Shown here piece after piece: positions 1-9,206 of a DNA stretch of 64,000 bases (position 1 is its first letter; each line of letters opens with the position of its first letter). The DNA lies in the NCBI RefSeq assembly GCF_021601625.1, contig NZ_BQHR01000003.1, positions 186,001 through 250,000 on the forward strand. The letters run 5' to 3'. The notes under the pieces were generated by a model. The model worked only from the letters and a program-made list of their open reading frames with translations. It had not been told where the DNA came from and did no database searches. The position numbers and the translations under genes are program-made. This stretch comes from Pseudomonas paraglycinae. GTDB lineage: Bacteria > Pseudomonadota > Gammaproteobacteria > Pseudomonadales > Pseudomonadaceae.

Positions 1-1265
1 TCTACGGTTTCTGGGGGATTGTTCTGGGTGAGGTGATCTACACCTTCCCACACGCCTTGATGATTTTGCTGTCAGCCCTGTCGCTGGCGGATGCGCGATT
101 GTTCGACGCCGCGTCGAGCATGGGTGCCAGTCCGGCAAAGGCCTTTCGTAGCATTACCTGGCCGGCGACCCGCCAGGCCGTGTTCGCCGCGTTCTGTCTG
201 GTGTTCACCCTGACCATCACCGATTTCGGTGTGCCGGTGGTGGTCGGTGGCGACTATCAGGTGCTGGCGCTGGAAGCCTACAAAGCGGTGGTCGGCCAGC
301 AGCAATTCGGTCGCGGCGCGTTGATCGGCATGGTTCTGCTGCTGCCAGCGCTGTTCAGTTTTGGCGTCGATGCCTGGCTGCGTCGGCGTCACGGCGACTC
401 CATGAGCGGTCGCGCCCAGGTGTTCAAACCGGCACCGTCGAAGAAGCGCGACGCCTTTTATTTCAGCGTTGTGCTGCTGATCAGCGCCGCGTTGCTGCTG
501 GTGTTCGGTATGGCGGTATTCTCGTCGCTGGTGAAATTCTGGCCGTACAACCTGTCGCTGTCACTCAACCACTATCAGTTCAACGAAACTGCCGGCGGTG
601 GCTGGCTGGCCTACGGCAACAGTTTGAAGATGGCGCTGGGCACGGCGCTGATTGGCAGCGTGCTGATCTTCACCGGCGCCTACCTGATGGAAAAGACCCG
701 CAGCCAGCGCGGGCTGAATCTGACACTGCGAATGCTCAGTTTCGTACCGATGGCGGTGCCGGGGCTGGTGCTGGGTCTGGGTTACGTCTTCTTCTTCAAC
801 CTGACCGGCAACCCGCTGCACGTGCTGTACGGGACCATGACCCTGCTGATCGTCTGCACCATTGCTCACTATCTGACCACCGCGCAGATGACCGCCACCA
901 CCGCGCTGCGCCAGCTCGACGCCGAGTTCGAAGCTGCCGCGCTGTCGCTCAAGGCGCCGCTGTACCGGCATTACCTGCGGGTCACCGTGCCGATCTGCCT
1001 GCCGGCGCTGCTGGACATCGTGCGCTACCTGTTCGTCTCGGCCATGACCACCGTGTCCGCCGCGATCTTCCTCTACAGCCCCGACACCATCCTCGCGGCG
1101 GTGGCGGTGCTGAACATGGATGACGCCGGCAACGTCGGCGGGGCTGCGGCGATGTCGACCCTGATTCTGTTCACCTCGGCGGGCGTGTCCTTGCTGCTGG
1201 CGTGGGCTTCGCGCGGCTTGCTGCGCCGTTCCCAGGCCTGGCGGCAAACGGCGCCCGGCCACTGA
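1..1265 (+). CDS. ABC transporter permease, phosphonate type (3' part)
   Basis: The frame is already open at the left edge, so the 5' end is missing; about 420 C-terminal residues are visible. This is an inner-membrane permease of the double-domain kind, with two binding-protein-dependent transport (EAA) loops: one near the visible start (ASSMGASPAKAFRSITWPA) and one about 100 residues before the end (ALSLKAPLYRHYLRVTVPI). Each is surrounded by hydrophobic segments. The neighbouring binding protein, FAD oxidoreductase and HD oxygenase point to the family that imports 2-aminoethylphosphonate. The substrate is inferred from context only; an iron(III) or polyamine-like substrate is less likely. 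Confidence 0.85.
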   Translation, partial: YGFWGIVLGEVIYTFPHALMILLSALSLADARLFDAASSMGASPAKAFRSITWPATRQAVFAAFCLVFTLTITDFGVPVVVGGDYQVLALEAYKAVVGQQQFGRGALIGMVLLLPALFSFGVDAWLRRRHGDSMSGRAQVFKPAPSKKRDAFYFSVVLLISAALLLVFGMAVFSSLVKFWPYNLSLSLNHYQFNETAGGGWLAYGNSLKMALGTALIGSVLIFTGAYLMEKTRSQRGLNLTLRMLSFVPMAVPGLVLGLGYVFFFNLTGNPLHVLYGTMTLLIVCTIAHYLTTAQMTATTALRQLDAEFEAAALSLKAPLYRHYLRVTVPICLPALLDIVRYLFVSAMTTVSAAIFLYSPDTILAAVAVLNMDDAGNVGGAAAMSTLILFTSAGVSLLLAWASRGLLRRSQAWRQTAPGH

Positions 1266-1312
1266 TCCACGACTTATCCCTTCAGCCTCAACTCACCGAC
1301 AGGAAAACGATC

Positions 1313-2338
1313 ATGTTCAAGCCTATGGCCCTGGCCGCTGCTGTGCTCGCTACTTTCAGCCTGAATGCCTTCGCGGCAAAAACCGAGTTGATGGTGTACA
1401 CCGCCCTCGAAGCCGAGCAGTTGAAGTCCTACAAAGAGGCCTTCGAAAAGGCCAACCCGGACGTCGAGATCAAGTGGGTGCGCGACTCCACCGGGATCAT
1501 CACCGCCAAACTGCTGGCCGAAAAGGATCGCCCGCAGGCTGACGCGGTCTGGGGCCTGGCGGCGTCGAGCCTGGCGATCCTCGATCAGCAAGGCATGCTG
1601 CAAAGCTATGCGCCGAAGGATCTGGGCAAGATCGGCGCGAACTACCGCGACGCCGCCAACCCGCCAGCCTGGGTCGGCATGGACGTCTGGGCCGCGACCA
1701 TTTGCTTCAACACCGTCGAGGCCGAGAAACAGGGCCTGAGCAAACCGGTGAGCTGGCAGGACCTGACCAAGCCTGAGTACAAGGGCAAGATCGTGATGCC
1801 GAACCCGGCCTCGTCCGGCACCGGTTTCCTCGACGTCAGCGCCTGGCTGCAAACCTTCGGCGAGAAGCAGGGCTGGGCCTACATGGACGGTCTGCACCAG
1901 AACATCGGCCAGTACGTTCACTCCGGTTCCAAGCCTTGCAAACTGGCGGCGGCGGGCGAATTCCCGATCGGGATTTCCTTCGAATACCCGGCCGTTCAGA
2001 TGAAGCGTCAGGGCGCACCGCTGGACATCATCCTGCCGAAGGAAGGCCTGGGCTGGGAGATCGAAGCGACCGCCGTGATCAACGGCACGCCGCATGAAGA
2101 GGCTGCGAAGAAACTGGCCGACTTCTCCGCCAGCGCCCCGGCGATGGATCTGTACAAGGAAAACTTCGCCGTCCTCGCCCAGCCGGGTATCGCCAAGCCG
2201 CAGACCGAACTGCCGGCCGACTACGAGCAGCGCCTGATCAAGAACGACTTCGCCTGGGCCTCGAAGAACCGCGACGAGATCCTGACCGAATGGCGCAAGC
2301 GTTATGACGGCAAGTCCGAGAAAGTCGCTGCCAAGTAA
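1313..2338 (+). CDS. Periplasmic binding protein, 2-aminoethylphosphonate type
   Basis: A 341-residue periplasmic solute-binding protein that should deliver substrate to the permease just upstream. The ATG at 1313 is chosen because it gives a clean signal peptide (hydrophobic stretch ending NAFA, cleavage before AKTELMVY); an earlier in-frame start would lie inside the permease gene. The mature part has the fold signature of the iron/phosphonate-binding family (LMVYTALEAEQLKSY near the N terminus, GTGFLDVSAWLQ in the middle). It follows the permease by 47 bases and is probably in the same transcript. Aminoethylphosphonate as ligand is inferred from the two catabolic genes downstream. Confidence 0.87.
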   Translation: MFKPMALAAAVLATFSLNAFAAKTELMVYTALEAEQLKSYKEAFEKANPDVEIKWVRDSTGIITAKLLAEKDRPQADAVWGLAASSLAILDQQGMLQSYAPKDLGKIGANYRDAANPPAWVGMDVWAATICFNTVEAEKQGLSKPVSWQDLTKPEYKGKIVMPNPASSGTGFLDVSAWLQTFGEKQGWAYMDGLHQNIGQYVHSGSKPCKLAAAGEFPIGISFEYPAVQMKRQGAPLDIILPKEGLGWEIEATAVINGTPHEEAAKKLADFSASAPAMDLYKENFAVLAQPGIAKPQTELPADYEQRLIKNDFAWASKNRDEILTEWRKRYDGKSEKVAAK

Positions 2339-2372
2339 ATCTTCTTACCCGATCGTTCCCTGACGGAGCATT

Positions 2373-2477
2373 GATCGTTCCCACGCTCCGCGTGGGAATG
2401 CAGCCAAGGACGCTCCGCGTCCTCTGTGACGCAGAGCGTCACGGTATTCATTCCCACGCAGAGCGTGGGAACGATCA
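2373..2477. repeat. REPIN-like composite inverted repeat, copy 1
   Basis: Outer arms GATCGTTCCCACGC and GCGTGGGAACGATC enclose smaller palindromes built on GGACGCTCCGCGTCC and GACGCAGAGCGTC. The same architecture recurs at 10349, 39772 and 44343 in this window, always between genes. It has the layout of paired REP elements spread by a RAYT transposase in Pseudomonas; no RAYT gene is in the window. Here it separates the binding-protein gene from the FAD oxidoreductase gene within what is otherwise one operon. Confidence 0.85.
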
Positions 2478-2490
2478 TTGAGGTAGCTGC

Positions 2491-3624
2491 ATGACACAAC
2501 ACAAAGACTTGCTGATCGTCGGCGCCGGCATCCTGGGTCTGTCCCACGCCTGGGCCGCCGCCCGGCGCGGTCTCAAGGTCACGGTTTTCGAGCGCACCGC
2601 CACGCCCATTGGCGCCTCGGTACGCAACTTCGGCCAGGCCCTGGTCACCGGCCAGCCACCAGGCCCGATGCTCGAACTGGCCAAAGCCAGCCGCGACATC
2701 TGGGGCCAGTGGGCGCAGCTCGCCGGCCTGCAACTCAAGCGCAACGGCTCGTACCTGTTCGCCCGCACCGAAGCCGAAGAGCACTTGCTCGAAGCCTTCT
2801 GCGCCGGACGCGCCGTCGAGCACGACTACCGCGTCGAACTGCTGCGCGGTGCCGCGCTGCGCGATCTGTACGGCGGCCAGTTCAGCCATCACCGCGCCGC
2901 GCTGCACGGTATGGACGACCAACAGCTGTATTCCCGGGAAGCGATTCCGGCGCTGATCGAATACCTGCGCCGCGAGCTCGACGTCGAGTTTCACTTCTCG
3001 AAGCTGGTTCGCGACGTCGAGCCTGGGCGCCTGCAAAGTACTGCCGGCACATTCTCCGCCAAGCAGATCATCGTCTGCTCCGGCCACGATTATCAGACCT
3101 TGCTGGCCGAGCCGATTGCCGCCCTCGACCCGCAAATCTGCCGACTGCAAATGCTCCGCGCCCGGCCGCAGATCGACCTGAACCTGCAACATGCCTTGCT
3201 CACCGGCCTCAGCTGCGTGCATTACGGCGCCTTCGCCGATCTGCCGGAAGCGGCCGCAGTGCAGGCGCAAATCCTGCGCGAGCAACCGCACTTGCAGGAA
3301 AACGGCATTCACCTGCTGATCAGCCCGACGCCGTATGGCGAACTGATCATCGGCGACTCGCACCATTACGGCAGCGATCCATCACCGTTCAACGCCGAGC
3401 AGGTCGACAACTGGATGCTCGAACTGGCCGAACAGACTCTCGGTTGCAAGGTGCAGGTGGTCGAGCGCTGGCAGGGCGTCTATGGTTCCCGGGGTCCGGG
3501 GCCGTTTTCGTTCCTGCGTCCGGCGCCGGGGCTGAGTGTGGCGCTGATGCACAGCGGCGTCGGCATGAGCGTCGGCCCGGCCATGGCCGAGCGCAATGTT
3601 GCACAGCTTTTTGGAGAGCACTGA
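2491..3624 (+). CDS. FAD-dependent oxidoreductase, phosphonate-associated (TIGR03364 type)
   Basis: A 377-residue flavoprotein of the D-amino-acid oxidase fold. The N terminus has the Rossmann dinucleotide motif GAGILGLSHAWAAARRG followed by an acidic residue in TVFER, and the C terminus has the second FAD contact region (PGLSVALMHSGVGMSVGPAM). Family members sit beside phosphonate genes and are thought to oxidise the amine of aminoethylphosphonate or an N-substituted form; the exact reaction here is inference. The stop codon overlaps the start of the HD-domain gene by one base, which suggests coupled translation. The call rests on fold plus context. Confidence 0.82.
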   Translation: MTQHKDLLIVGAGILGLSHAWAAARRGLKVTVFERTATPIGASVRNFGQALVTGQPPGPMLELAKASRDIWGQWAQLAGLQLKRNGSYLFARTEAEEHLLEAFCAGRAVEHDYRVELLRGAALRDLYGGQFSHHRAALHGMDDQQLYSREAIPALIEYLRRELDVEFHFSKLVRDVEPGRLQSTAGTFSAKQIIVCSGHDYQTLLAEPIAALDPQICRLQMLRARPQIDLNLQHALLTGLSCVHYGAFADLPEAAAVQAQILREQPHLQENGIHLLISPTPYGELIIGDSHHYGSDPSPFNAEQVDNWMLELAEQTLGCKVQVVERWQGVYGSRGPGPFSFLRPAPGLSVALMHSGVGMSVGPAMAERNVAQLFGEH

Positions 3625-4184
3625 TGTTGAGTCACGAGCAAGTCATCGACCGGGTGTTCGGCCTCTATGAGCGCTTCGGCGCCAGCGACTACATCGGCGA
3701 ACCGGTGTCGCAGATCGAGCACATGTCCCAGGCGGCGCAACTGGCCATCGCCGAAGGCTTCGACGACGAAGTGGTGCTTGCCGCGTTCTTCCACGACATC
3801 GGCCACTTGTGTGCCGACGGCGCAGAGAACATGGGCGGTTACGGCGTGGTCAGCCACGAACGCCTCGGCGCGGATTACTTGCGTGAGGCCGGCTTCAGCG
3901 AACGCCTGGCGCGACTGGTGGAATATCACGTCCAGGCCAAGCGCTATCTGACGCTCAGGGAATCGGGCTATTACGACCGCTTGAGCGAAGCCAGCCGCCG
4001 CACCCTGGAATATCAGGGCGGGGTGATGACCGAGGCTGAAGCGGATGCGTTCGAGCAGGATCCGTTGTGCGCCGTCAGCCTGCGAATGCGCCAGTGGGAT
4101 GAACTGGCGAAGGAAATGGCGGTGCCGGTGATGGATCTTGCCGTTCTCAAGCGCAAGGCTGAAGTTTTGTTGTCGACCGGGTGA
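3624..4184 (+). CDS. PhnZ-like HD-domain phosphonate oxygenase
   Basis: A 186-residue HD-domain protein. The ATG at 3624 overlaps the preceding stop and is preferred over the longer open frame, which only reads through the upstream gene in another frame. The residues that bind the two irons and substrate in PhnZ can be lined up: Tyr23, Glu26 and His33, then His57-Asp58 and His61 in FFHDIGH, then His78, His102 and Lys106. PhnZ cleaves the C-P bond of 2-amino-1-hydroxyethylphosphonate to glycine and phosphate using O2. No PhnY-type hydroxylase is visible in the window, so the true substrate may differ or be made elsewhere. Confidence 0.85.
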   Translation: MLSHEQVIDRVFGLYERFGASDYIGEPVSQIEHMSQAAQLAIAEGFDDEVVLAAFFHDIGHLCADGAENMGGYGVVSHERLGADYLREAGFSERLARLVEYHVQAKRYLTLRESGYYDRLSEASRRTLEYQGGVMTEAEADAFEQDPLCAVSLRMRQWDELAKEMAVPVMDLAVLKRKAEVLLSTG

Positions 4185-4194
4185 GGGCGCGGAT

Positions 4195-5580
4195 CTAAAG
4201 CTCAAGCACCTTCCCGACCAACGACTCAATCTGCTCCTGCCGCTCCGCCTGATTCAGCTTCGGATGCGGATTCAGCGAAGACCATTGCGGATGCGCCCGC
4301 GCCTTGTTCAGTGCTTCCGGCAACTTGCCCTCGCGCCAGGTCTTGTCCTGCGGCGTCGCCACCTGAACGGCATCCATCGCCGCATGGCCGCGGGCATTCA
4401 GCGCTTGCAACAGTTGCCGCTGACGCAGGGCCAACAGGCGCAACACGTTGTCGTCGACCGTCAGCTCCCGCTGCCCCTTGATCTTGCCGATCAAGCGGTT
4501 GCCATAGCTGCGGGCGGTTTGCAGGGCGCCGCCGGCAATGGCGCCGGCCAGCGCGGCGGCGCCTAGGGTGATGCCGCCGACCAGCAAATCCACACCCGCA
4601 CCGGCCGCTGCACCGGCCGCAATCCCGCCGCCGACCCGCACGCCGAGTTGCTTGAGGGTTTCCGGGTTGAACAGGTCATCGCCCCAACGTCCGTCGAGCA
4701 ACGGTAGATCGCTGGCGGCGGCGTCCTGCGGGCGGAAGGCGTAGAGCTTCAGCAGCGCCTCGACGCACTTCTGTTCGCGTTGACGCACGGCTTTGCGCAG
4801 TTCGCTGATGGCCTGTTGTTCCTGCTCGGCGTTGCTCGCCACACTGCGTCGGCACGCAGCGCAGTCGATCAGCAATTCGGCAATCAGGCGTGCGGCGCTT
4901 TGCTCGCGGGCGAGGCGCTGGGCCTGTTGATCGGCGATCAGGCGTTCAAGTTGTGGGCGGGCGTTTTCCAGCAACAGTGCGAGGCTTTCATACAGCCGCC
5001 GCTCACCGTCCTCGGGCGGGGCGACGCTGTCGAAACGCACCAGCGCATGCAGGCCCAGACGCGCCAGCGCTTCGCGCCAGTCCGGCTCGCGGTGGTTGGC
5101 GCTGCTGACGAAATTCAGCACCGGCAGCAACGGCTTGCCACAACTGGCCAGCACTTCCAGCTCATCGCGGTACTTGGCCAGCACCGGTTCGCGGGCGTCG
5201 ATTACGTACAGGCCGGCATCGGACTCGAGCAGCTGCCGCAACACTTTGGCTTCCTGTTCGAAACGCTGGCGCGCTTCGCTGCCGTCGAGAAACCGCGCCA
5301 GCCGTGCCGGGCCGTCGAGGCGTTCGCCGGGACGTTCCAGTCGTTCGAGGAAATCCAGCAGGGCGATGGCGTCTTCCAGGCCGGGCGTGTCATAGAGGTC
5401 GAGCAACGGTTCGCCATCCACCGACAATCGAGCGCCTTCGACATGCCGGGTGGTGCTCGGGCGATGGGAGACTTCGCCGAAGCCGACGTCGCGGGTCAGG
5501 GTGCGCAACAGCGAAGTCTTGCCGACGTTGGTGTGGCCGACCACCGCCAGTTTCAGCGGCGCTTTCCAGGCATCAGTCAT
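4195..5580 (-). CDS. GTPase with DUF3482 domain
   Basis: A 461-residue TRAFAC-class GTPase. Near the N terminus are the P-loop GHTNVGKTSLLRTL, a switch region with Ser/Thr residues (SHRPSTTRHVEG) and the G3 motif DTPGLED. The C-terminal half carries a long glycine/alanine-rich hydrophobic stretch (IAAGAAAGAGVDLLVGGI) typical of DUF3482 proteins and able to touch or enter the membrane. Its start overlaps the end of the upstream DUF2868 gene by 8 bases, so the two are translated together. Its cellular role is not known; the closest well-known relatives act in ribosome or membrane processes. Confidence 0.85.
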   Translation of the reverse strand: MTDAWKAPLKLAVVGHTNVGKTSLLRTLTRDVGFGEVSHRPSTTRHVEGARLSVDGEPLLDLYDTPGLEDAIALLDFLERLERPGERLDGPARLARFLDGSEARQRFEQEAKVLRQLLESDAGLYVIDAREPVLAKYRDELEVLASCGKPLLPVLNFVSSANHREPDWREALARLGLHALVRFDSVAPPEDGERRLYESLALLLENARPQLERLIADQQAQRLAREQSAARLIAELLIDCAACRRSVASNAEQEQQAISELRKAVRQREQKCVEALLKLYAFRPQDAAASDLPLLDGRWGDDLFNPETLKQLGVRVGGGIAAGAAAGAGVDLLVGGITLGAAALAGAIAGGALQTARSYGNRLIGKIKGQRELTVDDNVLRLLALRQRQLLQALNARGHAAMDAVQVATPQDKTWREGKLPEALNKARAHPQWSSLNPHPKLNQAERQEQIESLVGKVLEL

Positions 5581-6946
5581 GTCCGTGCTCCAGCCAGTTC
5601 AACGGGGCGCAATCGGCGAACGGCAACTCCAGTTGTTGCAACGCCACGTGCCAGTCACCGAGGCGTTCGGCATCCAGCGCTTGTCCTTGCGGCGCCTGCA
5701 ATAACCAGACGCGGGTCGCCGCGGCATTGCGCGCCAGCTCGGCGATCAGTGCCAGGCTGCCGCGATCCGGTGAACGCCGCGGGTCGCAGGCAATCGCCAG
5801 CCGTGCCGGCGGGAAGCGGCTGAGCTGTTCGAGCAGTTTGTTGCGCGATTCGCGACTATCGAGGATGCCGGCGTTGCTGACGTTTTTCGGCAGCGTCGGC
5901 GGCCATGAGTGTTGATCGTCAAGTTCGATTGCCACGAGCAACGCGCCATCGCTGGCGTGTTCGCCGACGGTGCTTTCGACGCGGTGCAGTTGCGCAGGCT
6001 CAGGGTCGGTGATGCCGAGGCGTTCGCTGGTCGGCATCAGGCGTTCGCGCAGTTGGGCGTAGCCGGGCAGGTTCAGGTCGAGACGCAGCGCAGCTTTGCC
6101 ACTGTTCCAGCGCCAGAAGCAGAACAGCGCCAATAGCAGACGCGGCAGCACGCCATAAACTACCAGTACACCGACCAGCCAGGTCGCCCAGGCCTGGCGG
6201 GCGCTTTCGATATTCAGTGCGGTGTCGCCGCTGGCGCGGATCATGTCCACGGTTGGCACGTTGAAGCCCAGCAGCGTCGGCAAGGCACCGAGGGCCTGGG
6301 TCATGTTGATGAACGTGTCGGCGCTGAGAATCGTGGTTTCCCAGACGAAGCCGTAGCGCCGGGTCGCCATCAGCGTCAGCAGCAAAACCAGCGCGCTGAA
6401 CATCGCCAGCAACCACAGGGCATTGACCAGCGAGCCGAGCGCCCAGCGATTGAGCTTCTTGCGTTGCAGCATCAACAGCAGGGCCGGCGCCAGTTGTGCA
6501 GCTTTGGCATCGCGGGCGAGTTTTTCACTGAGCCACAGCCACAAGCGGCCGAGTGTAGCGCCGTGTTCGCCAGCGAAGATCAGCCCCAGCACCCAGCTCA
6601 ACAGCAGAATCAGGTTCAGCCCGAGCAGACTGCCCAGGGCCCAGAACACATTGACCGGCGTCTGGCCCAGTGCAGCGAAGGCCAGACCGGCACCGCTCAG
6701 TACCGCGAAGATCGCCAGCAGCACCAGCGCCAGGCGTGCGCCTTGCAGCCAGTGCTTGAGCGCAGAGGTCAGACCATCGCGCTCGGCCAGCCACAGGGCG
6801 CGGCGTTGAATGCGTCCCGGCAGATCGCCGCCGGCCGCGCGGGCCAGGCGATTGGCTTCCAGATCCTCCAGCGGGCCTGCGTGTTCTTCGCGCAGGCGCA
6901 CGGTTTCGGTGAGCCAGAGGTTTTGCAGTGGAGTCAGTTCAGTCAC
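5573..6946 (-). CDS. DUF2868 membrane protein
   Basis: A 457-residue inner-membrane protein recognised as DUF2868. Hydrophobic segments lie at about residues 70-95 and 100-125 (ALVLLAIFAVLSGAGLAFAA and the following one), then around 175-195 and 265-285, and the last third is soluble. It is the first gene of a two-gene operon with the DUF3482 GTPase, with an 8-base overlap. The pairing suggests that it anchors or regulates the GTPase at the membrane, but this is inference. No enzymatic motif was found. Confidence 0.8.
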   Translation of the reverse strand: MTELTPLQNLWLTETVRLREEHAGPLEDLEANRLARAAGGDLPGRIQRRALWLAERDGLTSALKHWLQGARLALVLLAIFAVLSGAGLAFAALGQTPVNVFWALGSLLGLNLILLLSWVLGLIFAGEHGATLGRLWLWLSEKLARDAKAAQLAPALLLMLQRKKLNRWALGSLVNALWLLAMFSALVLLLTLMATRRYGFVWETTILSADTFINMTQALGALPTLLGFNVPTVDMIRASGDTALNIESARQAWATWLVGVLVVYGVLPRLLLALFCFWRWNSGKAALRLDLNLPGYAQLRERLMPTSERLGITDPEPAQLHRVESTVGEHASDGALLVAIELDDQHSWPPTLPKNVSNAGILDSRESRNKLLEQLSRFPPARLAIACDPRRSPDRGSLALIAELARNAAATRVWLLQAPQGQALDAERLGDWHVALQQLELPFADCAPLNWLEHGHD

Positions 6947-7031
6947 GCGGCATCCCGTTGCTTGATTGAGCCGTGAGCATAACCGCTGTGGCGCTTATCG
7001 GGGTAAGGGCGGCTCTGGTATCCTCGCCGGC

Positions 7032-7544
7032 ATGACTAAATCACTCCCCCTCAGCCTGATCGCAGCCCTCGGTGAAAACCGCGTGATCGGCGTCGACAAC
7101 AGCATGCCCTGGCACCTGCCGGGTGACTTCAAATACTTCAAGGCCACGACGCTCGGCAAGCCGATCATCATGGGCCGCAAGACCTGGGATTCGCTGGGGC
7201 GTCCTTTGCCGGGCCGTCTGAATATCGTGGTCAGCCGTCAGGCCGGTCTGGTGCTGGAGGGCGCGGAAGTCTATCCGTCGCTGGAAGCCGCCGTGGTTCG
7301 CGCCGAAGCGTGGGCGAAAGAGCAGGGCGTCGACGAGTTGATGCTGATTGGTGGGGCGCAGTTGTATGCGCAAGGGCTGGCGCAGGCGGATCGTTTGTAT
7401 CTGACCCGTGTGGCGTTGAGCCCGGAAGGGGATGCGTGGTTTCCGGAGTTCGATCTGAACCAGTGGAAGCTGGTGTCGAACGTGCCGAATCCGGCTGAAG
7501 GCGACAAACCGGCTTACAACTTCGAAGTCTGGGAAAGAAGATAG
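7032..7544 (+). CDS. folA: Dihydrofolate reductase
   Basis: A 170-residue enzyme that reduces dihydrofolate to tetrahydrofolate with NADPH in the cytoplasm. The ATG at 7032 gives the usual N terminus (LSLIAALGENRVIGVDNSMP), then the substrate-loop motif MPWHLPGDFKYFK, the NADPH-binding MGRKTWDSLGRPLPGR and the late motif IGGAQLYAQ. An upstream in-frame start would add 22 residues unlike the family. The gene is divergent from the DUF2868 gene, with about 85 bases between them. Confidence 0.97.
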   Translation: MTKSLPLSLIAALGENRVIGVDNSMPWHLPGDFKYFKATTLGKPIIMGRKTWDSLGRPLPGRLNIVVSRQAGLVLEGAEVYPSLEAAVVRAEAWAKEQGVDELMLIGGAQLYAQGLAQADRLYLTRVALSPEGDAWFPEFDLNQWKLVSNVPNPAEGDKPAYNFEVWERR

Positions 7545-7550
7545 CTACAA

Positions 7551-7622
7551 GCTTCGAGCTGCAAGCCGCAAGTAAAAGCTGGAATGCTCTTCTTGCAGCT
7601 TGCAGCTTGCAGCTTGCAGCTG
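7551..7622. repeat. Repeats of an AGCTTGC unit in inverted and tandem order
   Basis: Between the convergent folA and tcyP genes, the left side carries CAAGCTTCGAGCTGCAAGC and the right side four tandem copies of the 7-base unit CTTGCAG, followed by GCTAGC palindromes. The two sides are partly complementary, so they could form a hairpin that ends transcription from both genes. A related AGCTTGCAG cluster sits beside gshB at about 54255-54340. Confidence 0.6.
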
Positions 7623-7623
7623 G

Positions 7624-9012
7624 CTAGCTCGCTAGCTGCGCATGCTCATCGGCATCCAGCAGTGCCTTGTCGGTCTGCTGCATCACCTGGCTGGTAATCG
7701 CGCCAGCGGTGATCGAACCGCTCACGTTCAGCGCCGTACGACCCATGTCGATCAGCGGCTCGACCGAAATCAGCAACGCCACCAGCGAAACCGGCAAGCC
7801 CATGGCCGGCAGCACGATCAGCGCGGCGAAGGTCGCACCGCCACCCACGCCCGCCACACCAGCCGAACTCAGGGTCACGATCGCCACCAGCGTCGCGATC
7901 CACAGCGGATCCAGCGGGTTGATGCCGACGGTTGGCGCAACCATCACCGCCAACATCGCCGGGTACAGACCGGCGCAGCCGTTCTGGCCGATGGTCGCGC
8001 CGAACGAAGCAGCGAAGCTTGCCACCGATTGCGGAATGCCCAGACGACGGGTCTGCGCTTCGATGCTCAGCGGGATGCTCGCTGCGCTGGAGCGGCTGGT
8101 GAACGCGAATGTCAGCACCGGCCAGATCTTGCGGAAGAAGCGCAGCGGGTTGATCCCGGCCGCCGACACCAGCAGACCGTGTACCACGAACATCAGGCCC
8201 AGACCGAGGTACGACACCACCACGAAACTGCCGAGCTTGATGATGTCCTGCAGGTTGGAACCGGCGACCACTTTGGTCATCAGCGCCAGCACGCCGTACG
8301 GGGTCAGCTTCATCACCAGACGCACCAGACGCATCACCCAGGCCTGCAGGGTGTCGATGGCGTTGATCACTTTTTGACCTTTCTCGACGTCATCCTTGAG
8401 CAGTTGCAGCGCGGCAACCCCCAGGAACGCGGCGAAGATCACCACGCTGATGATCGAGGTCGGCTTGGCCCGCGCCAGGTCGGCGAACGGGTTCTGCGGG
8501 ATGAACGACAGCAGCAGTTGCGGCACATTCAGGTCGGCGACCTTGCCCGCGTAGTCGGTCTGAATGGTTTGCAGACGGGCCATTTCCTGCGTGCCGGCAA
8601 CCAGGCCTTCGGCGGTCAGGCCGAACAGGTTGGTCAGGCCGATGCCGATCAGCGCCGCAATCGCGGTGGTGAACAGCAGCGTGCCGATGGTCAGGAAGCT
8701 GATCTTGCCCAGCGAAGAAGCGTTGTGCAGACGGGCCACGGCACTGAGGATCGAGGCGAATACCAGCGGGATCACGATCATTTGCAGCAGTTGCACGTAA
8801 CCGTTGCCGACCAGATCGAACCAGCCGATCGAGGCTTTCAACACCGGGTTGCCGGCACCGTAAATCGTGTGCAGCGCGACGCCGAATGCCACGCCCAGCA
8901 CCAGTGCGAGCAGGACTTTTTTCGCCAGGCTCCACGAGGTGTGACGGGTTTGCGCCAGGCCGAAGAGCAGGGCGAGGAACACCAGCAAGTTGAGAATCAG
9001 GGGCAGATTCAT
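7624..9012 (-). CDS. tcyP: L-cystine:cation symporter TcyP
   Basis: A 462-residue inner-membrane transporter of the dicarboxylate/amino acid:cation symporter family. The N terminus ([17 protein letters not shown], then [13 protein letters not shown]) and the block [20 protein letters not shown] are the ones I know from E. coli TcyP/YdjN rather than from glutamate or C4-dicarboxylate carriers. The serine-rich reentrant loop appears as [17 protein letters not shown]. It imports cystine as a sulfur source. It stands alone, divergent from pchP and convergent with folA. The symbol rests on remembered similarity over the whole length. Confidence 0.9.
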   Translation of the reverse strand: MNLPLILNLLVFLALLFGLAQTRHTSWSLAKKVLLALVLGVAFGVALHTIYGAGNPVLKASIGWFDLVGNGYVQLLQMIVIPLVFASILSAVARLHNASSLGKISFLTIGTLLFTTAIAALIGIGLTNLFGLTAEGLVAGTQEMARLQTIQTDYAGKVADLNVPQLLLSFIPQNPFADLARAKPTSIISVVIFAAFLGVAALQLLKDDVEKGQKVINAIDTLQAWVMRLVRLVMKLTPYGVLALMTKVVAGSNLQDIIKLGSFVVVSYLGLGLMFVVHGLLVSAAGINPLRFFRKIWPVLTFAFTSRSSAASIPLSIEAQTRRLGIPQSVASFAASFGATIGQNGCAGLYPAMLAVMVAPTVGINPLDPLWIATLVAIVTLSSAGVAGVGGGATFAALIVLPAMGLPVSLVALLISVEPLIDMGRTALNVSGSITAGAITSQVMQQTDKALLDADEHAQLAS

Positions 9013-9187
9013 GAGGACTCCAGAAAAGACTGTGCCAACAACCTTCCGGGGCTGTTGCTAACCTTCAAGCCTAACAGTTTGATTTCCAATGATTTAATAC
9101 CGAAATCAAAGGTCGTCCGTCGTTTTTGGAATAAGGGGGTGTCGTTCTCGGGGATGCAACTGGCGCGAAACGGACGTGGACGGTCGC

Positions 9188-9206
9188 TGACAGACGGGGA
9201 CTGTCA
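9188..9206. promoter_or_regulatory. Inverted repeat upstream of pchP, possible operator
   Basis: Perfect 6-base arms TGACAG and CTGTCA are separated by 7 bases, 47 bases before the pchP start. This position suits a regulator site. In P. aeruginosa pchP is controlled by the AraC-type regulator GbdR, but I cannot match this repeat to that site with confidence. Confidence 0.35.

Noticed and set aside
2373-2477. Palindromic repeats considered as a CRISPR array
   Set aside because: The units are single composite inverted repeats between genes, without regularly spaced spacers or cas genes.
7624-9012. C4-dicarboxylate or glutamate transporter (dctA/gltP) as the identity of this symporter
   Set aside because: The N terminus and the [20 protein letters not shown] block match the cystine transporter branch much better.
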